Shown here: piece by piece, positions 6,703 to 13,138 of the stretch
How positions within the stretch are numbered: position 1 is the stretch's first letter
Layout: every line of letters starts with the position of its first letter
Assembly (NCBI GenBank): GCA_050248375.1
Contig: JBFWSL010000058.1
Coordinates: forward strand, 1 to 14,650
Source of the DNA: JAYZVT01 sp050248375
GTDB lineage: Bacteria > Pseudomonadota > Alphaproteobacteria > Rhizobiales > Methyloligellaceae
Direction of reading: 5' to 3'
DNA: 14,650 nucleotides
Notes under the pieces: model-generated
Database searches by the model: none
What the model saw: only the letters and a program-made list of their open reading frames with translations
What the model was told of the DNA's origin: nothing
Made by a program: the position numbers and the translations under genes

Positions 6703-7357
6703 TGGCTGGACGACCCTGTGGGTTTCGCTGTTCCTGATCAGCACTGTCGCGTTCATCCTGCTCAGCATCTACGTGCTGGTCGGGGCGTTGCGCACGGCGG
6801 TGACCAAGCCGCTGCCAAAGGAGGCGCGCGAGGTGCTGCGCTTCTGGTTCCTGGAGTTGAAGCCCGAGCACTGGTTCAAGCGCGACGACGGGGTGGACAG
6901 GCAGATCAGGGAGCGATTCGGCGCGCTGCACGACCGGTTGCGGCGCGAGATACCGCCGGTGTGGCTGAAGACGGCGCGCGGGCGGCTCGCCGCCGTCATC
7001 GTGCTCGACCAGTTCTCGCGCAACCTCTACCGCGACGACAGGCGCGCCTTCGTGGAAGACGGCAAGGCGCTGACGCTGGCGGAAGACACGATTGAGCGCG
7101 ACCTGGCCAAGTACCTGTCGAAGCCGGAGCGCAAGTTCCTGTTCATGCCGTTCCAGCATGCCGAGGACAGGGCGACGCAGGCGCAATCGGTGGCGCTGTT
7201 CGAGACGCTGGACGACCCGGAGGCGCTGGAATTCGCGCGCAAGCACAAGGAGATCATCGACCGGTTCGGCCGCTTTCCTCACCGCAACAAGGTGCTCGGG
7301 CGCAAGAACAAGAAGGGCGAGGCCGCCTTCCTGAAGAAGAACGCCTGGTTCTGGTAG
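6695..7357 (+). CDS. Membrane-anchored DUF924 family protein
   Basis: A 220-residue protein in two parts. Residues 8-30 are one membrane helix (LWVSLFLISTVAFILLSIYV). From about residue 43 the DUF924 fold follows: EVLRFWFLELKPEHWFKRDD near 46-65, LAAVIVLDQFSRNLYRDDRRAF near 98-119, MPFQHAEDRATQAQSV near 151-166 and IDRFGRFPHRNKVLGR near 188-203. DUF924 proteins are helical, TPR-like and of unknown function; as far as I know they normally start directly at the FWF motif with no membrane anchor. The gene starts inside the symporter gene (eight-base overlap), pointing to coupled synthesis and possibly to a complex. Helix orientation is uncertain, but the symporter link and the basic residues after the helix suggest a cytosolic DUF924 domain. 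Confidence 0.85.
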   Translation: MSDGWTTLWVSLFLISTVAFILLSIYVLVGALRTAVTKPLPKEAREVLRFWFLELKPEHWFKRDDGVDRQIRERFGALHDRLRREIPPVWLKTARGRLAAVIVLDQFSRNLYRDDRRAFVEDGKALTLAEDTIERDLAKYLSKPERKFLFMPFQHAEDRATQAQSVALFETLDDPEALEFARKHKEIIDRFGRFPHRNKVLGRKNKKGEAAFLKKNAWFW

Positions 7358-7376
7358 GCAGGCGGGACCGTGCCGC

Positions 7377-7916
7377 CTATCTGGGCGACTCGTGCTGCGC
7401 CGGGTCGGCCTTGCGCTTCTCCCACTCGTCCTTGAAGTTCTGCTCTTTCGGCAGGCTCACCTCCAGCCTCGGCGGTTTCTTCGGGGAGGGCGTGTAGTCG
7501 CCGGCGAGGTGGCGGTTGATCTCGGGCCTGATCTCCTCGATCCGCTCGCGGGTGCAGTAGGTGGGCAGTTCGCGCACCTGCGAGTAGAACGTCGCGTAGG
7601 TGACGTCGTAGAGGCGGGTGAGCCCGGCGATGTCCTGGGGCGAGAGGCCCTGCTGGCCCTCATAGGCGAGATAGTCGGCCTTCAGCTTTTCCGGGCGCAT
7701 GTTGAAGGCGCAATACTGCGCACGCGCCGACGTCCAGGCGACCTGGGTGGCGCGGTTCGGAGGCGTGTTGTCGCGCTGCAGGTCCTCCGGCTTCGGCAAT
7801 TGCTTGGCCTCTTCCTTGCTGTCGGACAGGCCGATGCGGGCGCCCGCGCCGCACCCCGCCAGCACAAGGCCGGCAAGGATGGCCGCGAGCGGCGATAGGA
7901 AAGACGCGCGGATCAT
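7377..7916 (-). CDS. Small predicted lipoprotein, function unknown
   Basis: A 179-residue protein with a lipoprotein signal: a short basic start, a hydrophobic stretch, and the lipobox LAGC with Cys22 as the lipid-modified residue. The mature part is charged and has two further cysteines, one in the AQYCAFN segment and one in PTYCTRERIEEIRP, which could form a disulfide in the periplasm. The last 40 residues are rich in Lys, Pro and Glu. I do not recognise a family. It follows the VWA gene on the same strand after 43 bases and could be co-transcribed with it. It converges with the DUF924 gene 19 bases away. Confidence 0.75.
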   Translation of the reverse strand: MIRASFLSPLAAILAGLVLAGCGAGARIGLSDSKEEAKQLPKPEDLQRDNTPPNRATQVAWTSARAQYCAFNMRPEKLKADYLAYEGQQGLSPQDIAGLTRLYDVTYATFYSQVRELPTYCTRERIEEIRPEINRHLAGDYTPSPKKPPRLEVSLPKEQNFKDEWEKRKADPAQHESPR

Positions 7917-7959
7917 GATCGTGTCCGCGTGCGGCTTGCCGGCGACTGGCGCTGATATC

Positions 7960-9135
7960 TCATCGCATCAGTTCCTTCATGGCTTCGTCGAGGCCGTCCA
8001 GCGTCATCGGGTACATGCGGCCCTGGACGAGTTGCCGCATCATCTGGATCGACTGGGTCGTGTCCCAGTATTCCGGGTTCACCGGATTGAGCCAGACCAC
8101 ATGACTGTAGACGGTGGTCAGCCGCTGCATCCAGGCGCTGCCCGCCTCCGGGTTCATATGCTCCACCGATCCGCCCGGGACGGCGATCTCGTAGGGGGAC
8201 ATGGAAGCATCCCCGACGAAGATCACCTTGTAGTCGGCGGGATAGGTGTGCAGCAGCTTCCATGTGTCGATGCGCTCGTTCCAGCGGCGGACGTTGTCCT
8301 TCCATACGGACTCGTAGAGGCAGTTGTGGAAGTAGAAATATTCCAGGTGCTTGAACTCGCTCCGGGCGGCGGAGAAGAGTTCCTCGGCCGCCTTGACGTG
8401 CCAGTCCATGGATCCGCCGATGTCAAAGAACATCAGAACCTTGACCGCATTCCGGCGTTCGGGGCGGAAGCGGAGATCGAGGTAGCCCTTGCGGGCGGTG
8501 CCCTTGATGCTGCCGTCGAGATCCAGCTCCTCGGCGGCGCCTTCGCGGGCGAAGCGGCGCAGGCGGCGCAGGGCCATCTTGATGTTGCGGGTGCCGATCT
8601 CGGTGTTGCCGTCGAGATCGCGGAACTCGCGCTTGTCCCAGACCTTGATGGCGCGGTTGTTGCGGTTGCGGTCCTGGCCGATGCGGATGCCGGCGGGATT
8701 GTAGCCATAGGCGCCGTATGGGCTGGTGCCGCCGGTGCCGATCCACTTGGAGCCGCCGCGATGGGCTCCCTTCTGCTCGGCGAGCCGCTTGCGGAGTTCC
8801 TCCATGATCTTGTCCCAGCCGCCCAGCGCCTCTATCTGCTTCTTCTCCTCCTCGGTCAGGAAGCGTTCGGCGATGGCCTTCAGCCATTCGGCGGGAATCT
8901 CCGCCTCGACGGCGTCGTCCATCAGCTCGAGGCCGCGGAAGACATGGCCGAAGACCTGATCGAAGCGGTCGAGATCGCGCTCGTCCTTCACCAGCGCCGC
9001 GCGCGCGAGATAGTAGAAGTCCTCGACCCGCTTGCCGGCGAGGTCCAGCTCCATGGCCTGCATCAGGGTGAGGTACTCCTTCAGCGTAACCGGAAGGCGG
9101 GCGCTTTTCAGTTCCTGGAAAAAGCGTACGAACAC
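7960..9135 (-). CDS. CoxE-like VWA-domain protein
   Basis: A 391-residue cytosolic protein of the VWA/CoxE family. The N-terminal 100 residues are helical (FFQELKSARLPVTLKEYLTL is typical of the family). The centre, about 128-165, is Gly/Asn/Arg-rich (GGTSPYGAYGYNPAGIRIG). The VWA fold occupies about 230-391, with the metal-binding MIDAS motif FFDIGGSMD at 236-244 (D238, S242) and a further FVGDASMSPYE at 307-317. Relatives work with MoxR-type AAA+ ATPases as metal-insertion or activation chaperones. No MoxR gene lies within the window, which is unusual enough to note. The start is GTG at 9135, with GGGGA four to five bases beyond a short spacer. Confidence 0.9.
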   Translation of the reverse strand: MFVRFFQELKSARLPVTLKEYLTLMQAMELDLAGKRVEDFYYLARAALVKDERDLDRFDQVFGHVFRGLELMDDAVEAEIPAEWLKAIAERFLTEEEKKQIEALGGWDKIMEELRKRLAEQKGAHRGGSKWIGTGGTSPYGAYGYNPAGIRIGQDRNRNNRAIKVWDKREFRDLDGNTEIGTRNIKMALRRLRRFAREGAAEELDLDGSIKGTARKGYLDLRFRPERRNAVKVLMFFDIGGSMDWHVKAAEELFSAARSEFKHLEYFYFHNCLYESVWKDNVRRWNERIDTWKLLHTYPADYKVIFVGDASMSPYEIAVPGGSVEHMNPEAGSAWMQRLTTVYSHVVWLNPVNPEYWDTTQSIQMMRQLVQGRMYPMTLDGLDEAMKELMR

Positions 9136-9368
9136 AGAAGTCCCCGGTGCATGCTGCCGTCGAATTGGGCAGATAACCCTTGGCTGCCGCCATGGGTCAA
9201 GAGGGCAGGTGCGGAAACCATCCTTGCCCCGGCGGCGTTGCTTTGCGGAACCCGGTTACAATCCGCTTCGGGAATCGGCAAATCTTTAGTGAGTCCGGGG
9301 GCGGTTTTGGCTATTTCCTTGACGTTGGCAGCGGCGATATTCTCCCCGTGGATCCAGGGGCGGCAGGT
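9136..9368. other. Divergent intergenic region (VWA / pYEATS genes)
   Basis: 233 bases between the two divergent starts. It must hold promoters for both directions. A TACAAT at 9257-9262 resembles a -10 box facing the pYEATS gene but has no good -35. A GGAAAC at 9213-9218 followed 17 bases later by CGTT loosely resembles the EcfG-type general-stress promoter (GGAAC-N16/17-CGTT), with one extra A. Neither is strong. Confidence 0.35.
9356..9360 (+). promoter_or_regulatory. Ribosome binding site for the TTG start of the pYEATS protein
   Basis: AGGGG eight bases before TTG at 9369. No in-frame ATG gives a sensible N-terminus: the ATG at 9180 would add 63 residues of non-signal sequence, and an ATG further in would cut into the membrane helix. 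This site therefore decides the start. Confidence 0.5.
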
Positions 9369-10190
9369 TTGAAGAAGAGCGCGAAAAAACAGCAGGTGGC
9401 CGGTTCGCGCCGGTTGGGCAAGGTGATGGTGCTTGGTGTGGCGATCCTGCTGATATGGCAGATCGCGCAGATCATGACCGTGCGCACCGTGGGCATGCCC
9501 GGCGTGTTCACCATTCCCGTGAACCTGCTCGGCGGGCCGCGCAACGTGGAGGTTGCCTCCGCGCCGGGCGGCACGACCACCATCTACAAGCGGGTTCCCT
9601 CGCCGCAAGAACGCCCGACGCCGGCGCCGCCACCGCAGGAGAACGCACGCGTGCAGTCTCCGCCGCCGGTGCTGAACCCGGCGCCGGAGCCGGCCGCTCC
9701 CGAAGTCCCGAAGGGCGTGGAGCGGGCCGCACCCGCTCCGCAGGTGCTGACCCGGCCGGAAACGGCGCAACCGCCGGCACCGGCCCCCGCCGCTCCGCAG
9801 AGGCCCAATGTGGCCGCGGTGCCGCCGCCCGCCGCCGCTCCCGCACCCTCGGGACCGGCCCAGCTTCCCTCGCAGTCCGATGTGGAAGGCTGGATCAGGT
9901 CGCAGGCGCGGGAATTCGTCGGCGGCGTCGATGCGGACGGACTGCCGCTCTACCGGTTCGACGTCTGGCTCGACGTGCCCACGAATGTGGGCGCGCGCAT
10001 CCGCACCGTGAACTACGAATACATCGCGCCCTCCGCCCAGCCGCCGGCACAGGTCGGCAACGACAAGGGGACTGGCTTCCGGGTGAAGTTCGCGGGCGCG
10101 GCCTGCGCGGAGAAGCTCATCGTCACCGTGGTCATGGACGACGGCCGCGAGCGCAAGGTGGAAGTGGACGGCTGCGCGGTGCTGAACTGA
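9369..10190 (+). CDS. Membrane-anchored pYEATS-domain protein (predicted periplasmic)
   Basis: 273 residues from a TTG start. The parts are a very basic N-terminus (KKSAKK, SRR), one membrane helix at about 18-36 (GKVMVLGVAILLIWQIAQIM), a Pro/Ala-rich linker at about 77-168, then a C-terminal domain at about 190-273. The last part, with PLYRFDVWLDVP, IRTVNYEYI, GFRVKFAGAACAEKLIVTVVMDDGR and KVEVDGCAVL, matches my knowledge of the prokaryotic YEATS (pYEATS) beta-sandwich, which has been linked to bacterial immunity and conflict systems. Positive charges before the helix predict N-in, C-out topology, so the domain should be periplasmic. Cys246 and Cys269 could form a disulfide there. The fold call is from memory of the family; the ligand is unknown. 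Confidence 0.75.
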   Translation: MKKSAKKQQVAGSRRLGKVMVLGVAILLIWQIAQIMTVRTVGMPGVFTIPVNLLGGPRNVEVASAPGGTTTIYKRVPSPQERPTPAPPPQENARVQSPPPVLNPAPEPAAPEVPKGVERAAPAPQVLTRPETAQPPAPAPAAPQRPNVAAVPPPAAAPAPSGPAQLPSQSDVEGWIRSQAREFVGGVDADGLPLYRFDVWLDVPTNVGARIRTVNYEYIAPSAQPPAQVGNDKGTGFRVKFAGAACAEKLIVTVVMDDGRERKVEVDGCAVLN

Positions 10191-10236
10191 CGCGGTGGCC
10201 GATCCGCGAATCTTCCGAGATACTTACCGGCTCAGG

Positions 10237-11235
10237 TCAGGAAACCCTGGCAACTTCCGCGACGAGGTCGCGGAAGCGGGGGCGGCGCGCCTCGATGAAG
10301 GGCAGGGGGCGGCACAGGTCGATGGCCGCGAGGCCGACGCGCGCGGTCATGGCGCCGTTGAACATGCCCTCGCCGAGCTTGGCGGAAAGCTTGGCTGTCA
10401 GCCTGTGGCCGATCATCTGCTGCACCAGGTCGTCGCCGATGGCGACGCCGCCTGTCAGCACGATATGAGTGGCCACCTGGCGCAGCAGCTTCAGGAGAGC
10501 CAGCATTCCCGGGCGGGCGCCGTAGAGCCCCGCCAGTTGCCGCAGCATGCGCAGGCCCTGGACGGCGACGATGGCCATGTCGAGCAGGGCGAGCGGGCTG
10601 ATCGCGGTGACCACGGCAATGCGCTTGGCGGCGGCAGCGACGATGGCGCGGGCCTGAAGGTCGAGCGGGACGAGCAGTTCGCGCTCGGCGAGGGTGAGGG
10701 TCTCGCGGGCGTCGAGGATCGCGCCGGCGTGCTCCTTCAGGCGCGCCTGGCCCCAGGCCAGTTCCGCCCGGCCGGCATAAAGCCGCTTGAGGCCGGTGGC
10801 GGCTGTCCGCGCGGCGGCGGCGTCCTCGTTGCGCAAGGCGTCCTCGGCGGTGATGCGGATGTCGCCGAGACGCACGAGGCGGAACAGCGCGAGGATCTCC
10901 CGCAGGGCGAGCGCGAGCGCGGCGAAGGCCGCGAGGCCGGCAAGCCCGAGCGCCAGCCACCCGAGCCAGTCTCCGCGCGAGACGAGCGCGGTCACCTGAG
11001 AGACGACCCAGTCGGTGAACAGGACGAGCAGCAGGCCCGCCAGGGCGGAAAGGAATATCCCGCCCCAGCGCCAACCGCGGCCGGTGAATGGCAGGGGTTC
11101 CACCCTGGGCTCCTGGCCGGGCTCCAGCGCCCCCTGGGGCAGCGGGTCGATGGCCTCGTCCCCGCCGGTCTCCAGGCGTATGTCGTCCGGCTTGAAGGCT
11201 CGCGGGCGGCGGTTGCTGGTCGTGGACCGGCTCAT
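10237..11235 (-). CDS. ycjF: YcjF-like membrane protein (UPF0283/TIGR01620, DUF697)
   Basis: A 332-residue inner-membrane protein with a polar N-terminus, two membrane helices at about 57-80 and 92-115, and a C-terminal DUF697-type helical region at about 195-320 (AKRIAVVTAISPLALLDMAIV, GMLALLKLLRQVATHIVLTGG). This order is the one known for YcjF, the usual partner of the YcjX GTPase. The start ATG overlaps the ycjX stop by four bases (ATGA), so the two are translationally coupled. In enterobacteria the pair belongs to the phage-shock/envelope-stress (Psp) region; its biochemical function is not settled. It converges with the pYEATS gene 46 bases away. The symbol is by homology. Confidence 0.88.
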   Translation of the reverse strand: MSRSTTSNRRPRAFKPDDIRLETGGDEAIDPLPQGALEPGQEPRVEPLPFTGRGWRWGGIFLSALAGLLLVLFTDWVVSQVTALVSRGDWLGWLALGLAGLAAFAALALALREILALFRLVRLGDIRITAEDALRNEDAAAARTAATGLKRLYAGRAELAWGQARLKEHAGAILDARETLTLAERELLVPLDLQARAIVAAAAKRIAVVTAISPLALLDMAIVAVQGLRMLRQLAGLYGARPGMLALLKLLRQVATHIVLTGGVAIGDDLVQQMIGHRLTAKLSAKLGEGMFNGAMTARVGLAAIDLCRPLPFIEARRPRFRDLVAEVARVS

Positions 11236-12686
11236 CTCAGTCTGTCTCCAATGAGGAAATTCATCGCCCGGTCGAGGCGTATGTGGGGCAGGGCCGCCGT
11301 CCGCCCGTTCGCCGTGCCGGCGTCTGGCGGACGGAAGCGGACCATCTCGATGCGAACCGGTTGCCGGCGTCCCCGGTCCTCGAAAAGTTCCGCCGGGTCT
11401 TCGGGCAGGTCGCCGGGAAACACGGCGTATTCCTCGTCGCCGTCGAAGCTGCGCCGGCCGATCCTTTCGCCCTTCAGCGGCCGGCCGACGATGACCGGCA
11501 GCTCCTCGCCGGAGACGCGCGCCTTGCCCTCGCGGGTCGAGCGCACCGAGGCCAGCGCCAGAACATCCACCCGCGCGCCGGAGAACTCGGCGCGTTCCAT
11601 GGCGGAGCGGGTGAGCATGCCGAGGACCGCTTCGAGCCGGTCATGGCTGGTGTGGTGCAGGTGGTCCGCCTTGGTGGCGGCGAAGAGGATACGGTCGATG
11701 CGCCGGAAAAGGATGCGGGACAGCCAGGAGTTCGCGCCGGGGCGGAAGCAGGACAGGATGTCCTTGAGGGCGTGCTCGAGATCGGCCAGCGCCTCGGGGC
11801 CGCCGTTGACCCCGGTGAGGGCATCCACCAGCACGATCTGCCGGTCCAGCCGCGCGAAATGATCGCGGAAGAAAGGCTTCACCACATGGGCTTTGTAGGC
11901 CTCGTAGCGCCGCGCCATCATGGCCCACAGCGAGCGGGGGCCGGCGGGCTCCGCGGTCGCCGGCATGGGCGAGAAGGTGAGGGCGGGCGACCCCTCCAGC
12001 TCGCCCGGCATGAGAAAGCGCCCCGGCGGCAGGGTGGAGACGGTGCCGGGGTCGCCACGGGCGGCGGCCAGATATTCCCTGAACAGATCGGAGGTGCGCG
12101 CCGCGGCGGCCTCGTCCGCCTCGCCGGATGGATCGAGCGTGCGCAGGTGCCTGCGCCAGCGCGCCGACAGCTCCTTGCGATGCGGCGCCTCGCTCATGCC
12201 GATGGCCTCGGCCGACCACTCGCCGAAGGTCTTCTCCAGCAGCGGCAGGTCCAGCAGCCATTCGCCGGGGTAGTCGACGATGTCCACGTGCAGGTGGTTG
12301 AGGCCCATGGCCCGGCGCAATGTCCCCTGCGGTTCGAACTCCAGGGTCAGGCGAAGCTGGGCGAGGCGGCGGGTGCTTTCGGGCCAGCGCGGCGGTGTGC
12401 CGGTCAGTTCGGCGAGATGGCGCTCATAATCGAAACGCGGGACCGTGTCGTCAGGCTGCGGCTCGAGATAGGCGCGCACCAGCCTTCCCTGGGCGACGGG
12501 ATCGAAGAAGGGCAGGCGGCCGCCGGCGAGCAGGTTGTGCACGAGCGCGGTGATGAACACGGTCTTGCCCGAGCGCGCCAGGCCGGTCACGCCGAGGCGG
12601 AGCGTCGGGCGCACCAGATCGTGGGCGAAGGCGCCGATGTTGTGGAAGGCGTCGGTGACGCCCGTGGCGATGCCGTCTGCGCTCAC
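11232..12686 (-). CDS. ycjX: YcjX-family GTPase/ATPase
   Basis: A 484-residue P-loop protein of the normal YcjX length. Walker A is GLARSGKT at residues 35-42. A G3-like DxxG lies in DIVDYPGEW (D138-Y-P-G141). A guanine-specificity-like TKAD is at 338-341. The family's LVDALTGVNGG and DRILFAATKADHLHHTSHDRL segments are present. It is predicted to be cytosolic, possibly membrane-associated through YcjF, which is encoded directly downstream with a four-base overlap. Orthologues are stress-induced, and their cellular role is unclear. The start is GTG at 12686: the frame upstream is closed by a stop within about 50 bases and contains no ATG. The nearest ribosome-site-like GGAG is about 15 bases away, so initiation looks weak or coupled to an upstream element. 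Confidence 0.92.
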   Translation of the reverse strand: MSADGIATGVTDAFHNIGAFAHDLVRPTLRLGVTGLARSGKTVFITALVHNLLAGGRLPFFDPVAQGRLVRAYLEPQPDDTVPRFDYERHLAELTGTPPRWPESTRRLAQLRLTLEFEPQGTLRRAMGLNHLHVDIVDYPGEWLLDLPLLEKTFGEWSAEAIGMSEAPHRKELSARWRRHLRTLDPSGEADEAAAARTSDLFREYLAAARGDPGTVSTLPPGRFLMPGELEGSPALTFSPMPATAEPAGPRSLWAMMARRYEAYKAHVVKPFFRDHFARLDRQIVLVDALTGVNGGPEALADLEHALKDILSCFRPGANSWLSRILFRRIDRILFAATKADHLHHTSHDRLEAVLGMLTRSAMERAEFSGARVDVLALASVRSTREGKARVSGEELPVIVGRPLKGERIGRRSFDGDEEYAVFPGDLPEDPAELFEDRGRRQPVRIEMVRFRPPDAGTANGRTAALPHIRLDRAMNFLIGDRLR

Positions 12687-12731
12687 TCTGCCGAACCGCT
12701 GCTCCAGGAGGCGGAGGATCCGTCCTCACGT

Positions 12732-12745
12732 CATGGGTGCCCATG
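12732..12745. repeat. Perfect dyad CATGGG-TG-CCCATG upstream of ycjX
   Basis: Six-base exact complementary arms around TG lie about 46 bases before the ycjX start, inside the space between the small membrane protein gene and ycjX. The two-base centre disfavours an RNA hairpin and favours a dimeric protein site. No regulator can be named. A chance occurrence is possible. Confidence 0.25.
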
Positions 12746-12802
12746 GCCCGGCGGAAATGCAACCGCCGGGATGCGGGCGCTGGCGCAGACATATGTGCGG
12801 TT

Positions 12803-12845
12803 GGGGCCGAGGGCAACCGCGCCGCTCAATGGCCCTCGTGGCCCC
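12803..12845 (-). terminator. Long GC-rich inverted repeat between the small protein gene and ycjX
   Basis: GGGGCC (12803-12808) pairs with GGCCCC (12840-12845), and GAGGGC (12809-12814) pairs with GCCCTC (12832-12837). The result is a 12-pair stem with one two-base bulge (12838-12839) and a 17-base loop. The outer arm also belongs to a 12-base palindrome GGCCCCGGGGCC at 12840-12851 that begins one base past the small protein stop. There is no T-run. It could act as a partial terminator, attenuator or transcript-stability element. Confidence 0.4.
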
Positions 12846-12852
12846 GGGGCCG

Positions 12853-12942
12853 TCAGACCAGGCTGGCGGCGACCGTGGCGAGGGTCAGGAGGGCGTACAT
12901 TGTCGCCAGGACCATCACGCCTCTGAGAAATTCCACGTTCAT
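12853..12942 (-). CDS. 29-residue hydrophobic small membrane protein
   Basis: An ATG at 12942 with a clear GGAG ribosome binding site seven bases upstream opens a 30-codon frame ending in TGA at 12853-12855. The product begins MNVEFLRG and continues with one hydrophobic helix (VMVLATMYALLTLATVAASL) that reaches the C-terminus, a typical single-pass small membrane protein. It has no recognised family. It lies upstream of and on the same strand as ycjX/ycjF (166-base gap containing an inverted repeat), so it may be the first gene of that operon. It also diverges from the caspase gene. The main doubt is its length; the ribosome site and the uninterrupted hydrophobicity support it. Confidence 0.6.
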   Translation of the reverse strand: MNVEFLRGVMVLATMYALLTLATVAASLV

Positions 12943-12949
12943 GGCTTCA

Positions 12950-12953
12950 CTCC
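12950..12953 (-). promoter_or_regulatory. Ribosome binding site of the small membrane protein
   Basis: On the minus strand the sequence is CGGAG followed by TGAAGCC and the ATG. The GGAG core is seven bases from the start codon, near-optimal spacing, and better than the site of the much larger ycjX gene. Confidence 0.55.
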
Positions 12954-13122
12954 GTTTTTAACCTCCAGGCGGCGAATCTCGGTCCGGTTCGCCTTGACTT
13001 GAGGTGAAGTTAGGGGTGAGCGGTTGAACGGGGTTTGAAACGGCCATTCATCGGATATTCATGCGAAAAACCTGAGTTTTCCGCACTTTTCAGTCCGCGT
13101 GTCCGGCGCTACTCTCGGTGGC

Positions 13123-13130
13123 GGGAGGAG
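13123..13130 (+). promoter_or_regulatory. Ribosome binding site that sets the caspase start
   Basis: GGGAGGAG eight bases before the ATG at 13139. It lies inside the seven-codon extension that would be made from the in-frame GTG at 13118, so the ATG, which begins a proper signal peptide, is the likely start. Confidence 0.65.
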
Positions 13131-13138
13131 TGGGCTCC

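Larger units (their letters stand above)
12943..13138. other. Divergent promoter region (small protein / caspase genes)
   Basis: An A+T-richer stretch of 196 bases between two divergent, well-signalled translation starts. Facing the caspase gene, TTGAAA at 13035-13040 and TATTCA at 13056-13061 resemble -35 and -10 boxes but are only 15 bases apart, which is short. A small dyad AAAAC-CTGA-GTTTT follows near 13066-13080. I see no known operator motif. Confidence 0.4.

Noticed and set aside
9213..9239. EcfG-type general-stress promoter (GGAAAC-N17-CGTT)
   Set aside because: One extra A in the -35 element and no supporting conservation; not strong enough to list as a promoter on its own.
9319..9347. 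TTGACG followed by TATTCT as a promoter for the pYEATS gene
   Set aside because: The spacing is only 13 bases, and the putative -10 lies too close to the TTG start to leave room for the ribosome binding site in a leader.
7699..9372. 557-residue plus-strand frame opposite the VWA gene
   Set aside because: Antisense to the VWA and lipoprotein genes, which have MIDAS and lipobox motifs. The shadow has no recognisable domain.
10195..12926. Two long plus-strand frames opposite ycjF and ycjX
   Set aside because: Both are antisense to genes with clear family motifs (Walker A, DxxG, membrane helices) and have Arg/Gly/Ala-rich shadow composition.
13035..13061. Sigma-70 promoter for the caspase gene (TTGAAA ... 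TATTCA)
   Set aside because: The spacer is 15 bases, shorter than normal, and alternative pairings are equally good; mentioned only within the intergenic entry.
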